Shown here piece by piece: positions 16,770 through 22,993 of a stretch of 34,079 nt of DNA; the stretch's first letter is position 1, and each line of letters opens with the position of its first letter. This DNA comes from Desulfurococcales archaeon (GTDB lineage Archaea > Thermoproteota > Thermoprotei_A > Sulfolobales > WAQK01): assembly GCA_027083135.1 (NCBI GenBank), contig JALWQH010000054.1, positions 70,648 to 104,726 on the forward strand, written 5' to 3'. The notes beneath the pieces are model-generated. The model did not search any database. It was given only the letters and a program-made list of their open reading frames with translations, and was not told the origin of the DNA. The position numbers and the translations under genes were made by a program.

Positions 16770-16962
16770 TTTCCGGGCCCGGCTGGGTGATGGGGGCTTT
16801 GCTTCGAGCCCCCGGCTAAGAGTAGATGCGGGGCCCGGGTGCCGCTGGGCTTCTAGGCCCCATAAACCAAGGGATGAGCCTTAGTGGAGAGCCCCCAGGA
16901 GCGAGGAGAGAACCAGTGAAAACCGCACCACAATGAAACCAGGAAGAAACAGAGCGGTACGG
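16770..16962 (+). ncRNA. candidate structured RNA, unknown family
   Basis: This GC-rich, stop-containing stretch stands out between pyrD and a minus-strand membrane gene. CCGGGCCC near 16775 can pair with GGGCCCGG near 16831-16838. Inside lies a second hairpin, GGGGGCT...AGCCCCC, with loop TTGCTTCG. Further 3' the sequence is purine-rich with AACCGC and GCGGTT able to pair over about 50 nt. An ATTCATATGC element sits about 25 nt before the proposed 5' end. I compared it with SRP RNA, RNase P RNA and C/D or H/ACA guides and found no convincing match. Strand and ends are guesses. Confidence 0.3.
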
Positions 16963-17229
16963 TCAGAGGAAGCGGTTAATACCAGTACTCTTGAATAAGA
17001 TAAGATACGCAGCAACTACAACTATGGTTAACACTACTCCAAGAATGGTGAGAATCTTAGCTGCCCCAGGACTGCTGCCAATAACTATTGGGAAAGGACC
17101 TATAATTATAACAGCTCCCCCTTCAACCTTGCCCCCCCTACTCCAAGCCTCACTTATAAGCCCCACTATAACTAAAAGCAAGCCGGCAAACACAAGTATA
17201 AAGCCGAGGGCAGTCAGCCTAGCATCCAC
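16963..17229 (-). CDS. DUF131 family small membrane protein
   Basis: An 88-aa protein with two hydrophobic helices (about residues 5-24 and 58-80) and, between them, GGAVIIIGPFPIVIGSSP, the conserved block of the archaeal DUF131 (TIGR00304) family, which I recognise from memory. The function of the family is unknown. The start is GTG 17229; a TATA-like CTATATTTG lies about 18 nt upstream. It sits alone between the candidate RNA element and the origin-like region and points away from the latter. Confidence 0.78.
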   Translation of the reverse strand: MDARLTALGFILVFAGLLLVIVGLISEAWSRGGKVEGGAVIIIGPFPIVIGSSPGAAKILTILGVVLTIVVVAAYLILFKSTGINRFL

Positions 17230-17400
17230 GTACAGCCACCATCAAATATAGGGGCTGCAGCAGAATATATAAACATACGTTAATGTTGCATGCCATGCAA
17301 AACACCTTCAATGCGTATGGAGCCCACTACTTCCACTCCAAGAGGCATACAAATGACAGGCATACAAAAACTTATATACTATGAGGACTTGTCCCATCAA
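17230..17400. other. non-coding left flank of the origin-like region
   Basis: No gene is visible. Repeats: TTGCATGCCATGCAA (17285-17299), an inverted repeat with a short centre; two direct copies of AGGCATACAAA at 17343-17353 and 17358-17368, 15 bp apart; and GGAGCCCACT at 17319-17328, which recurs in the inverted repeat at 17.7 kb. On the minus strand GGAGTGGAAGTAGTGGG (about 17322-17338) may be a degenerate ORB element. Confidence 0.4.
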
Positions 17401-17402
17401 GT

Positions 17403-17431
17403 CCCCCCCACCCCTCGGCTTCCTATGGAAC
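17403..17431 (-). repeat. ORB-like element A
   Basis: On the minus strand this reads GTTCCATAGGAAGCCGAGGG followed by G-rich TGGGGGG. The TTCCATAGGAA dyad and the G-string match the archaeal ORB pattern. It marks the left edge of the AT-rich stretch. Confidence 0.6.
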
Positions 17432-17486
17432 TCTGGATATCTAATATATCATGAAAATTGTATGAGAAGGGGTTTGTATAAACTAT

Positions 17487-17506
17487 TTTAGATCAGCTGA
17501 TCTAAA
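17487..17506. repeat. 20-bp perfect palindrome in the AT-rich stretch
   Basis: TTTAGATCAGCTGATCTAAA is self-complementary over its whole length. It sits between ORB-like elements A and B, in the presumed unwinding region. It could be a binding site for a dimeric protein. A weaker hairpin (TCTCTGC and GCAGATCTC arms) follows at about 17540-17570. Confidence 0.7.
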
Positions 17507-17598
17507 TACTCATTCAATATCATCAAATAACATATTATGATCTCTGCTGTATTAGCCATGCAGATCTCATGATGTTATGTAATAGCCTTATCTGAGCG

Positions 17599-17625
17599 TC
17601 TTCCACAAGAAGAGAGGGGAGGGGG
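17599..17625 (+). repeat. ORB-like element B
   Basis: The plus strand reads TCTTCCACAAGAAGAGAGGG then GAGGGGG. It has the TTCCACA half of the dyad, a degenerate GAAG half and a long G-string. Orientation is opposite to element A across the AT-rich stretch. Confidence 0.55.
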
Positions 17626-17633
17626 CTCATTAT

Positions 17634-17707
17634 AGTGGGCTCCACACGAAGCCATGGGGTCAGAGAAGCACGCCTTTTAAACCCCATGGTTTCCTGTGGA
17701 GCCCACT
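17634..17707. repeat. nested inverted repeat formed by ORB-like elements C and D
   Basis: Outer arms AGTGGGCTCCACA (17634-17646) and TGTGGAGCCCACT (17695-17707) are perfect 13-bp complements. Inner arms CCATGGGGT (17652-17660) and ACCCCATGG (17681-17689) are perfect 9-bp complements. The 5-bp segments between the arms (CGAAG and TTTCC) differ. The arms read as two head-to-head ORB elements: C (17639-17661, GCTCCACACGAAGCCATGGG plus GTC) and D (minus, 17677-17702, GCTCCACAGGAAACCATGGG plus GTTT). Confidence 0.7.
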
Positions 17708-17749
17708 CATCCTCCTAATAAGTCTTCTCCTAGACGTGGTTGCTGATAC

Positions 17750-17765
17750 GGTAATACGTATTACC
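17750..17765. repeat. 16-bp perfect palindrome downstream of the XRE-CBS gene
   Basis: GGTAATACGTATTACC is perfectly self-complementary. It ends 4 bp beyond the stop codon of the XRE-CBS regulator gene (3' side). It is a plausible operator or part of a terminator; no T-run follows on the minus strand. Confidence 0.6.
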
Positions 17766-17769
17766 TGTA

Positions 17770-18375
17770 TTATTGCTTTGATGCTTCAGGTGACAGTATT
17801 CTACTCTTAATGACATCTATCTTTGCTATGATTCCCTTGACTAGTCCTTTTTCAACTACTAGTACTGCGGGATATTCTGTGAGCATCTCTACTACCAGGT
17901 CTACTGGTGTTGAAGGGGCTACTATTGGTAGTGGTTCCTCCATAATGTCACCTACTTTAAGCATGGATGGCTTAGGAGTAGCTGAGAGGGCTTTTAGAAT
18001 GCTTGTTTCATGTATTGTTCCAAGTATTCTTCCTTCATAGTCAACTATAGGGATCTGGGAGATGCCGTATTGCTCCATGAGTTCTACAGCCTTATTTACA
18101 TCATCGTCGGGATGCAGTGTGATTACGGGTTGATGCATAATATCTTCTGCCTTCATGGATGGGCCTAGAGCCTCCTCAAGAACCTTGACTATTCTTTGAA
18201 GGGTTGAAAGCCTAGGATTTACAGCTCCACTTTCAATCCGCGCTATAAGGGCCTGGCTGACCCCTGCTCTCATGGCAAGTTCCTTCTGAGTTAAGCCTGC
18301 CTTAAGTCTGAGTTCCCTCAGCCGCTGAGGGAACCTCAGTATCTCTGTTAGGACGCTCATCTCTCCCCTAATCAT
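17770..18375 (-). CDS. XRE-type HTH regulator with tandem CBS domains
   Basis: A 201-aa protein. Residues about 15-70 form a helix-turn-helix (LRELRLKAGLTQKELAMRAG, VSQALIARIESG), and residues about 77-195 form two CBS motifs (AEDIMHQPVITLHPDDDVNK...GISQIPIVDYEGRILG and VGDIMEEPLPIVAPSTPVD...). CBS pairs bind adenosyl ligands such as AMP, ATP or S-adenosylmethionine, so it is probably a DNA-binding sensor of nucleotide state. Fusions of this kind are widespread in archaea; targets are unknown. ATG 18375 lies about 22 nt downstream of an AT-rich TATA-like AAATCAAATTAA. It is divergent from porG and borders the origin-like region, so either could be its target. Confidence 0.88.
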   Translation of the reverse strand: MIRGEMSVLTEILRFPQRLRELRLKAGLTQKELAMRAGVSQALIARIESGAVNPRLSTLQRIVKVLEEALGPSMKAEDIMHQPVITLHPDDDVNKAVELMEQYGISQIPIVDYEGRILGTIHETSILKALSATPKPSMLKVGDIMEEPLPIVAPSTPVDLVVEMLTEYPAVLVVEKGLVKGIIAKIDVIKSRILSPEASKQ

Positions 18376-18512
18376 ATAGTACCTGTGGGTTAATTTGATT
18401 TTAGAGGGATTAACATGGCTGCATTGATAATTTCTATAAATAAGCTCTCTCCAAAATGATAAACATTTATTATTTTAGATATCATAGATATTATGTTGGT
18501 GGCCATAGCGTC

Positions 18513-19061
18513 TTGTTGGTTGAACTGGTGTTTCACGGAAGAGGCGGCCAGGGCGCAGTAACTGCGGCTAGATTATTGGTGGGCGCTGTCCATAGGGAAG
18601 GACTTGAAGGACAGGCATTCCCGCACTTCGGCGCTGAGAGGCGTGGAGCACCTGTAAGGGCCTATGCAAGAATATCCGACAGGCCTATAAGAATACACGA
18701 GGAGGTGCGTAGACCAGACATTGTAGTGGTGCTTGACCCTGATCTCCCTAAACTGGTTGACGTAACCCGGGGCCTTAAGAACAATGGAGTCATTGTGATA
18801 AACTCGAAGACCCCAGTGTTATTTAACGGCTATAGAGCCTACTTTGTGGATGCTACGGGAATAGCCCTGGAACTCGGCTTAATAGTGGCTGGATGGCCTG
18901 TTGTAAACACATCTATGCTAGGCGCCCTAGCTAAAGCCACAGGCCTCGTCAGCATAGAATCAGTGATGCGAGAGATAAAGGAGTATTGGCCTGGAAGGAT
19001 AGGTGAGGCGAACGCCCGGGCCGCCGAGCTGGCCTATAGCAGGGTGAAGAAGGTTGAGTGA
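18513..19061 (+). CDS. porG: 2-oxoacid (pyruvate):ferredoxin oxidoreductase, gamma subunit
   Basis: Gamma subunit of the four-subunit enzyme that oxidises pyruvate and CoA to acetyl-CoA, CO2 and reduced ferredoxin. The conserved opening LVELVFHGRGGQGAVTAARL and the block PHFGAERRGAPVRAYARIS are diagnostic. About 182 aa are expected from the TTG at 18513, which has GGTGG about ten bases upstream; an ATG at 18456 is in frame but would add an atypical Tyr-rich leader. It is the first gene of an uninterrupted operon gamma-delta-alpha-beta, overlapping the next by 8 bp. Confidence 0.9.
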   Translation: MLVELVFHGRGGQGAVTAARLLVGAVHREGLEGQAFPHFGAERRGAPVRAYARISDRPIRIHEEVRRPDIVVVLDPDLPKLVDVTRGLKNNGVIVINSKTPVLFNGYRAYFVDATGIALELGLIVAGWPVVNTSMLGALAKATGLVSIESVMREIKEYWPGRIGEANARAAELAYSRVKKVE

Positions 19062-19335
19062 GCAGGAGGAAGACCATTTGGTTCTACCCGTCTCCCACCC
19101 GTCTCCAGGGGCAATGGGGCCTACAGGGTACTGGAGAAACTTTAAGCCCGTCATAGATCAGGAGAAATGCATCAAATGCCTTCTCTGCTGGCTCTTCTGC
19201 CCTGAAGGCACAATAATACGCCATGAGGATAACAGCGTCTCAGTAGACTATGATTACTGTAAGGGGTGCGGTGTGTGTGCGAACGAGTGCCCGGTAAACG
19301 CTATAAAAATGGTTCCAGAAGGTGAGGAGCAGTGA
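19054..19335 (+). CDS. porD: 2-oxoacid:ferredoxin oxidoreductase, delta subunit (2x[4Fe-4S] ferredoxin)
   Basis: This 93-aa ferredoxin-like subunit carries electrons from the thiamine site to external ferredoxin. Both clusters are intact: CIKCLLCWLFCPEG and CKGCGVCANECPVNAI, with the spacing CxxCxxCxxxCP. The N-terminal GYWRNFKPVIDQEKC is typical of PorD. It starts at TTG 19054 within the end of porG, and its stop overlaps the GTG of porA. Confidence 0.92.
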   Translation: MSEQEEDHLVLPVSHPSPGAMGPTGYWRNFKPVIDQEKCIKCLLCWLFCPEGTIIRHEDNSVSVDYDYCKGCGVCANECPVNAIKMVPEGEEQ

Positions 19336-20498
19336 CTGTGAAGCTGCTCACAGGAAACTACACTGTAGCCGAGGCAGCAAGGCTTGCTAGAGTGAAGGTT
19401 GTAGCGGCTTTCCCCATAACACCTCAAACCACCATTGTTGAGAAGATAGCTGAGATGATAGAGCACGGCGAGATGGATGCCGAGATGATACATGTTGAGA
19501 GCGAGCATTCAGCACTAGCAGCAGCATATGGGGCTGCAGCAGGGGGAGTTAGAGCGTTCACAGCTACTTCTAGTCAAGGCCTCCTCTACATGCATGAGGT
19601 TGTATGGTGGGTTGCGGGTTCAAGGATCCCCCTAGTAATGGCAATTGTTACAAGGGCTATAGGTCCCCCATGGAACATACATGTAAGCCACGAGGACATA
19701 ATGGATCAGCGGGATACAGGCTGGATAATCTCCATAGCCGAGGATAACCAGGAGGTCCTCGACCTGACATTACAGGCCTTCAGGATAAGCGAGGATCCAA
19801 GAGTCTATCTCCCTGCAATGGTGGGTTTAGACGGCTTCATACTCAGCCATACAACAATGCCTGTAGATGTTCCAAGCCAGGAGGAGGTTGACTCCTGGCT
19901 CCCTCCTAGGAGTCCAGGCCCCTATGTTATTGAGCCTGGCAGCGGAGTGATTATGGGCAACATCCCCCCCGATGAGGACTACATGAGAATGCGGAAAGCC
20001 ATGCAGACAGCCATGAGGAACGCAGAGCGCGTGATAATGGAGGTTGAAGAAGAATACTACAAGCTTACTGGCCGCAGATACGGGGGGCTGCTGGAATGCT
20101 ATAGGTGTAGCGACGCTAAGTATGCGGTGGTATTGATGGGGACTTGGGCTGGAAACGCTAAGGAAGCTGCGGATAGGCTGAGGGAGAAGGGTTACCCTGT
20201 AGGAGTGGCCAGAATACGCTACATAAGGCCTTTCCCCTCAATGCTTCTCAGAGAGAAGCTCGGAGGTATGAAGGGTGTAATGGTGATGGATCGATCAGTC
20301 TCTATGGGTAGAGGAGGCCCTCTGTTCTTAGAGGTTGCTGAAGCCCTTAGGTCGAAGCCATCCATGATGAGCGTAATAGCGGGTGTTGGAGGAGTAGATG
20401 TAGGTGTAGATGATATTTCAAGCCTCGTTGAAAAGTTTATTGGAAAAGTGGAGGAGAGGGGCCACGTATACATCGATGAATACTGGTACGGGGTGTAA
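19332..20498 (+). CDS. porA: 2-oxoacid:ferredoxin oxidoreductase, alpha subunit
   Basis: The alpha subunit (388 aa) holds the pyrimidine side of thiamine diphosphate and the substrate pocket. LLTGNYTVAEAARLARVKVVAAFPITPQT (positions 5-33) and HVESEHSALAAAYGAAAGGVRAFTATSSQGL are the PorA signatures; GVARIRYIRPFP and VMDRSVSMGRGGPLF form the C-terminal domain. The phrase AFPITPQT resembles pyruvate-type rather than 2-oxoglutarate-type enzymes, but the substrate range is not settled by sequence. GTG 19332 overlaps the porD stop. Confidence 0.92.
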   Translation: MTVKLLTGNYTVAEAARLARVKVVAAFPITPQTTIVEKIAEMIEHGEMDAEMIHVESEHSALAAAYGAAAGGVRAFTATSSQGLLYMHEVVWWVAGSRIPLVMAIVTRAIGPPWNIHVSHEDIMDQRDTGWIISIAEDNQEVLDLTLQAFRISEDPRVYLPAMVGLDGFILSHTTMPVDVPSQEEVDSWLPPRSPGPYVIEPGSGVIMGNIPPDEDYMRMRKAMQTAMRNAERVIMEVEEEYYKLTGRRYGGLLECYRCSDAKYAVVLMGTWAGNAKEAADRLREKGYPVGVARIRYIRPFPSMLLREKLGGMKGVMVMDRSVSMGRGGPLFLEVAEALRSKPSMMSVIAGVGGVDVGVDDISSLVEKFIGKVEERGHVYIDEYWYGV

Positions 20499-20501
20499 AT
20501 A

Positions 20502-21413
20502 ATGGTTAACATAAAGGAACTACCCTCTAAAACCCTCCTCATGCCAGGCAATGCAGCCTGCCCTGGATGTCCTGAAACCCTTGGACTACGCTACGTCAGC
20601 ATGGCTCTGGGAGATAAGGCCGTCCTAGTAATACCCGCCGGGTGCTCCTCGGTTATTCAGGGAATATATCCTAAGAGCGGAATAGGGTTCCCCATACTCA
20701 ACATAGTCTTCGCCGCGGCAGCCTCGGCAGCCTCAGGGCTTGCAAGAGCCTATAAGATACGTGGCCTTGAAGACGCCCAGGTAGTAGTATGGGCAGGGGA
20801 TGGTGGAACAGGGGATATAGGGATACAAGCCCTAAGCGGCGCGGCTGAGCGTAATGAGAACATCATATACATATGCGTCGACAATGAGGCCTACATGAAC
20901 ACAGGCATTCAGAGGAGCAGCCTCACACCCTATGGTGCATGGACAACCACCACGTGGACCGGTAAGAAGGAGCATAAGAAGGATGTACCCTTAATCATGA
21001 TAGCCCACGGCGCACCATATGTAGCCACGGCAAGCGTAGGTTTTCCGACAGACTTCATAGAGAAGCTTAGGAGAGCAGCCAGCATCAAGGGCTTAAAATA
21101 CATTCATCTACACGCGCCATGCCCTGTAGGATGGCGCTTCGATCCGTCCAAGACAGTGGAGGTAGCTAAACTAGCAGTCCAGACAGGCATCTGGGTACTC
21201 TACGAGTATAGGGGCGGCGTGTTCAGAATAAGTCCTCTAAGCAGGCCCTACGCCAAGAAGGAGCGTAGGAAGCCGCTTAAAGAGTACTTAAAGCTGCAGG
21301 GGAGGTTCAGGCATCTGGGAGAAGATGATGTAAAGGTGCTTGAAGCCTATATTGAGGAGAGATGGAAGCTATACTTAAACATGGAGAAAACCCTGGGATC
21401 CAAGGCTACATAG
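20502..21413 (+). CDS. porB: 2-oxoacid:ferredoxin oxidoreductase, beta subunit
   Basis: The beta subunit (303 aa) binds the thiamine diphosphate tail with Mg2+ (WAGDGGTGDIG followed by VDNEAYMNTG) and a [4Fe-4S] cluster through CPGCPE and further cysteines (CSSVIQG; HAPCPVGW). GIQRSSLTPYGAWTTTT is typical of PorB. It begins 3 nt after porA stops. Its final 8 bp overlap the convergent sec61-beta gene. Together with porG, porD and porA it makes a complete enzyme linking glycolysis products or acetyl-CoA assimilation to ferredoxin. Confidence 0.93.
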   Translation: MVNIKELPSKTLLMPGNAACPGCPETLGLRYVSMALGDKAVLVIPAGCSSVIQGIYPKSGIGFPILNIVFAAAASAASGLARAYKIRGLEDAQVVVWAGDGGTGDIGIQALSGAAERNENIIYICVDNEAYMNTGIQRSSLTPYGAWTTTTWTGKKEHKKDVPLIMIAHGAPYVATASVGFPTDFIEKLRRAASIKGLKYIHLHAPCPVGWRFDPSKTVEVAKLAVQTGIWVLYEYRGGVFRISPLSRPYAKKERRKPLKEYLKLQGRFRHLGEDDVKVLEAYIEERWKLYLNMEKTLGSKAT

Positions 21414-21621
21414 GTGCAACCATCTCCACTATGAGGACAGCCACTGCAAATATGACTGCTATAGCTACAACCGCCACAGGACCCAGCTTAACTACGGCGT
21501 CAAAGTCCTCGTAGAACGACATTAGGCCTGCAGCACTCATGGTAACAGGGTTCTTATCCTTCTTTTTCTTCTTCTTGCTGGGCACTATACCACCATATCC
21601 CTCATAGGCGGCAGGCCTCAT
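21406..21621 (-). CDS. secG: preprotein translocase Sec61-beta subunit
   Basis: This 71-aa single-pass subunit belongs to the archaeal SecYE-beta protein channel. It has a Lys-rich cytoplasmic start (SKKKKKKDKNPVTM), the conserved SAAGLMSFYED, then VVKLGPVAVVAIAVIFAVAVLIV as the membrane helix at the C-terminus. ATG 21621 lies about 27 nt downstream of a CATATAGG TATA-like box; a GTG twelve codons later is the shorter alternative. The gene symbol follows common archaeal usage. Confidence 0.9.
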   Translation of the reverse strand: MRPAAYEGYGGIVPSKKKKKKDKNPVTMSAAGLMSFYEDFDAVVKLGPVAVVAIAVIFAVAVLIVEMVAPM

Positions 21622-21683
21622 ATATAGGTTTCCACCAGCTATGCCTATATGCCATGGGCTTCAAGCTATGTGAGGGGTAGGAA

Positions 21684-21929
21684 GTGGAGCTGAGGAGGCT
21701 TCAAAACATTATGAGGGAGAAATACTATGAGCGGGATCGTGGTAGAGGGCTGCATGCAACGTTTACATGGCTCGTGGAGGAGGTTGGAGAGCTTGCTAAA
21801 GCGATAAGAGAGGGAAAGGGAGTAGAGGAGGAGGTGGCTGATGTCCTGGCATGGCTTCTCTCAGTAGCGAATCTTCTAGGAGTAGATGTGGAGAACGCTG
21901 TGAAAGCTAAATACATGCTGGATGAATAG
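21684..21929 (+). CDS. MazG-like nucleotide pyrophosphohydrolase
   Basis: An 81-aa all-alpha NTP pyrophosphohydrolase of the single-domain MazG type. The Mg2+-binding motif is visible: EEVGEL (ExxE) followed after about 20 residues by EEEVADVLAWL (ExxD). Members hydrolyse non-canonical or excess nucleoside triphosphates; the exact substrate is unknown. GTG 21684 is preceded by GAGGGG as a ribosome binding site. It is convergent with the GGGPS gene, 6 bp apart. Confidence 0.85.
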   Translation: MELRRLQNIMREKYYERDRGRGLHATFTWLVEEVGELAKAIREGKGVEEEVADVLAWLLSVANLLGVDVENAVKAKYMLDE

Positions 21930-21935
21930 GTTTAA

Positions 21936-22685
21936 TCATATAGTCTTAATCGCTCTAACTATGCTTACAGCCCTTCCAGGATCCTCCTCAACCACTGTGC
22001 CTGTAACTATTATGTCCGCTCCAGCCCTAGCAGCTTTAACTGCGTCTTCAGGGCTTCGTATGCCTCCCCCCACCAGGATCCTCGCATCAGAGACTGCCTC
22101 CTTAACAGCCCTCACTATCTTGGAGGGGACGGGGGTTGGAGCGCCTGACCCTGCCTCTAAATATATGTACCTCATTCCAAGCATCTCTGCAGCCGTAGCG
22201 TAGGCTACAGTGATTTCAGGCTTATCTAAGGGTAGAGGCCGTGCTTTCCCCACATATCCTGCTGCTCCTCCATGGCCTACAATTAGGTATGCTGTTGGAA
22301 GAGCCTCAAGCCTATATCTGCGTATTATGGGGGCTCCTTGCACCTGGGCTCCTATAATATAGTAGGGATCATCGCTGTTAAGCAGGGACATGAAGAGTAT
22401 GGCGTCAGCCTTCATACTTATCCCGTTAATATTGCCTGGAAACAGCACTATCGGTAGGCCTAGGGGCTCCAGAACATCTATTACTGCATCTAGATCATGC
22501 TCGGTGACTCCTAGGCTTCCACCCAGCAGGAACACATCTGTCCCAGCATCTGCCATTTTCTCAGCGACGCTTAGGGTAGCCTTAGGATTAGTTATTTCGT
22601 CTGGATCCAGCAGGGTGAAGTGTAGAGGCTTCCCTGAGCTCAGTTTCCCCTCAATGTATTCCTTAACTCTCCCCCTCCACTTCAT
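21936..22685 (-). CDS. geranylgeranylglyceryl phosphate synthase
   Basis: The enzyme forms the first ether bond of archaeal lipids, joining geranylgeranyl diphosphate to sn-glycerol-1-phosphate. The 249-aa TIM-barrel protein has HFTLLDPDE, FLLGGSLGVTEHDLD, IVLFPGNINGIS, MRYIYLEAGSGAPTPV and ILVGGGIRSPEDA, all standard GGGPS blocks. The moderate length and YLEAGSGA favour the archaeal GGGPS over bacterial PcrB. ATG 22685 lies 23 bp inside the upstream elf1 gene, the last of a leftward run rpiA-SWIM-elf1-GGGPS. Confidence 0.94.
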   Translation of the reverse strand: MKWRGRVKEYIEGKLSSGKPLHFTLLDPDEITNPKATLSVAEKMADAGTDVFLLGGSLGVTEHDLDAVIDVLEPLGLPIVLFPGNINGISMKADAILFMSLLNSDDPYYIIGAQVQGAPIIRRYRLEALPTAYLIVGHGGAAGYVGKARPLPLDKPEITVAYATAAEMLGMRYIYLEAGSGAPTPVPSKIVRAVKEAVSDARILVGGGIRSPEDAVKAARAGADIIVTGTVVEEDPGRAVSIVRAIKTI

Positions 22686-22968
22686 GCTCTTCCTCCTCTA
22701 CGGGAATGATCCTGTAGTTCAGTCTCCCAGAGTTATATAAATCCACTATTAATCCATAGACATCGACAGCCTGGTATATCGGGGGTACGTCTAGCTCAGC
22801 ATAGAAGCCGCAGTGTCCGCACCTAGCTGTGGCTTTCCCCTTAACCCTGTTGATACTTATGGTTAAAGCCTGGGCTCCACAGTGAGGGCACTGGAAGATC
22901 GATGGAATCGTCCTCCTTACCCGCACTACTTTTCTCCGCTTCTTTCTCCTCCGCCCCATGCTGCTCAT
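22663..22968 (-). CDS. transcription elongation factor Elf1-like zinc-ribbon protein
   Basis: A 101-aa protein with a basic start (MGRRRKKRRKVVRVRR), a zinc ribbon CPHC...CGHC (about residues 28-52) and the Elf1-type continuation FYAELDVPPIYQAVDVYGLIVDLY. Elf1 binds RNA polymerase and helps elongation through obstacles; the archaeal version is inferred to do the same. The acidic C-terminus (VEEEEHEVEG) overlaps the start of GGGPS. ATG 22968 or 22959 are equally plausible starts. Confidence 0.87.
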   Translation of the reverse strand: MSSMGRRRKKRRKVVRVRRTIPSIFQCPHCGAQALTISINRVKGKATARCGHCGFYAELDVPPIYQAVDVYGLIVDLYNSGRLNYRIIPVEEEEHEVEGES

Positions 22969-22993
22969 CCTCTAGGAGCCTAGAGTCAATTGC

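Larger units (their letters stand above)
17401..17707. other. putative chromosomal replication origin (ORB elements around an AT-rich stretch)
   Basis: Archaeal origins carry Orc1/Cdc6-binding ORB elements: a TTCCA-nn-GGAA-type dyad followed by a run of G. Four such elements are seen here: minus strand 17403-17431, plus 17599-17625, plus 17639-17661, minus 17677-17702. Between the first and second lies an AT-rich, gene-free stretch (about 17432-17590) suited to be the unwinding element, flanked by ORBs in opposite orientation as in known crenarchaeal origins. A 20-bp perfect palindrome lies within it. No orc1/cdc6 or whiP gene is in the window, which is allowed because crenarchaea have several origins and not all sit beside an initiator gene. 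An alternative is a set of operators for the neighbouring regulator. Confidence 0.6.

Noticed and set aside
16672-16884. 70-codon open frame over the GC-rich element
   Set aside because: No protein-like pattern; it covers the paired stems, which are better explained as structured RNA.
16770-16962. SRP (7S) RNA as identity of the GC-rich element
   Set aside because: The element is too short, its 3' half is purine-rich rather than a long rod, and the helix 8 motif with GGAA loop and flanking conserved bases is not found.
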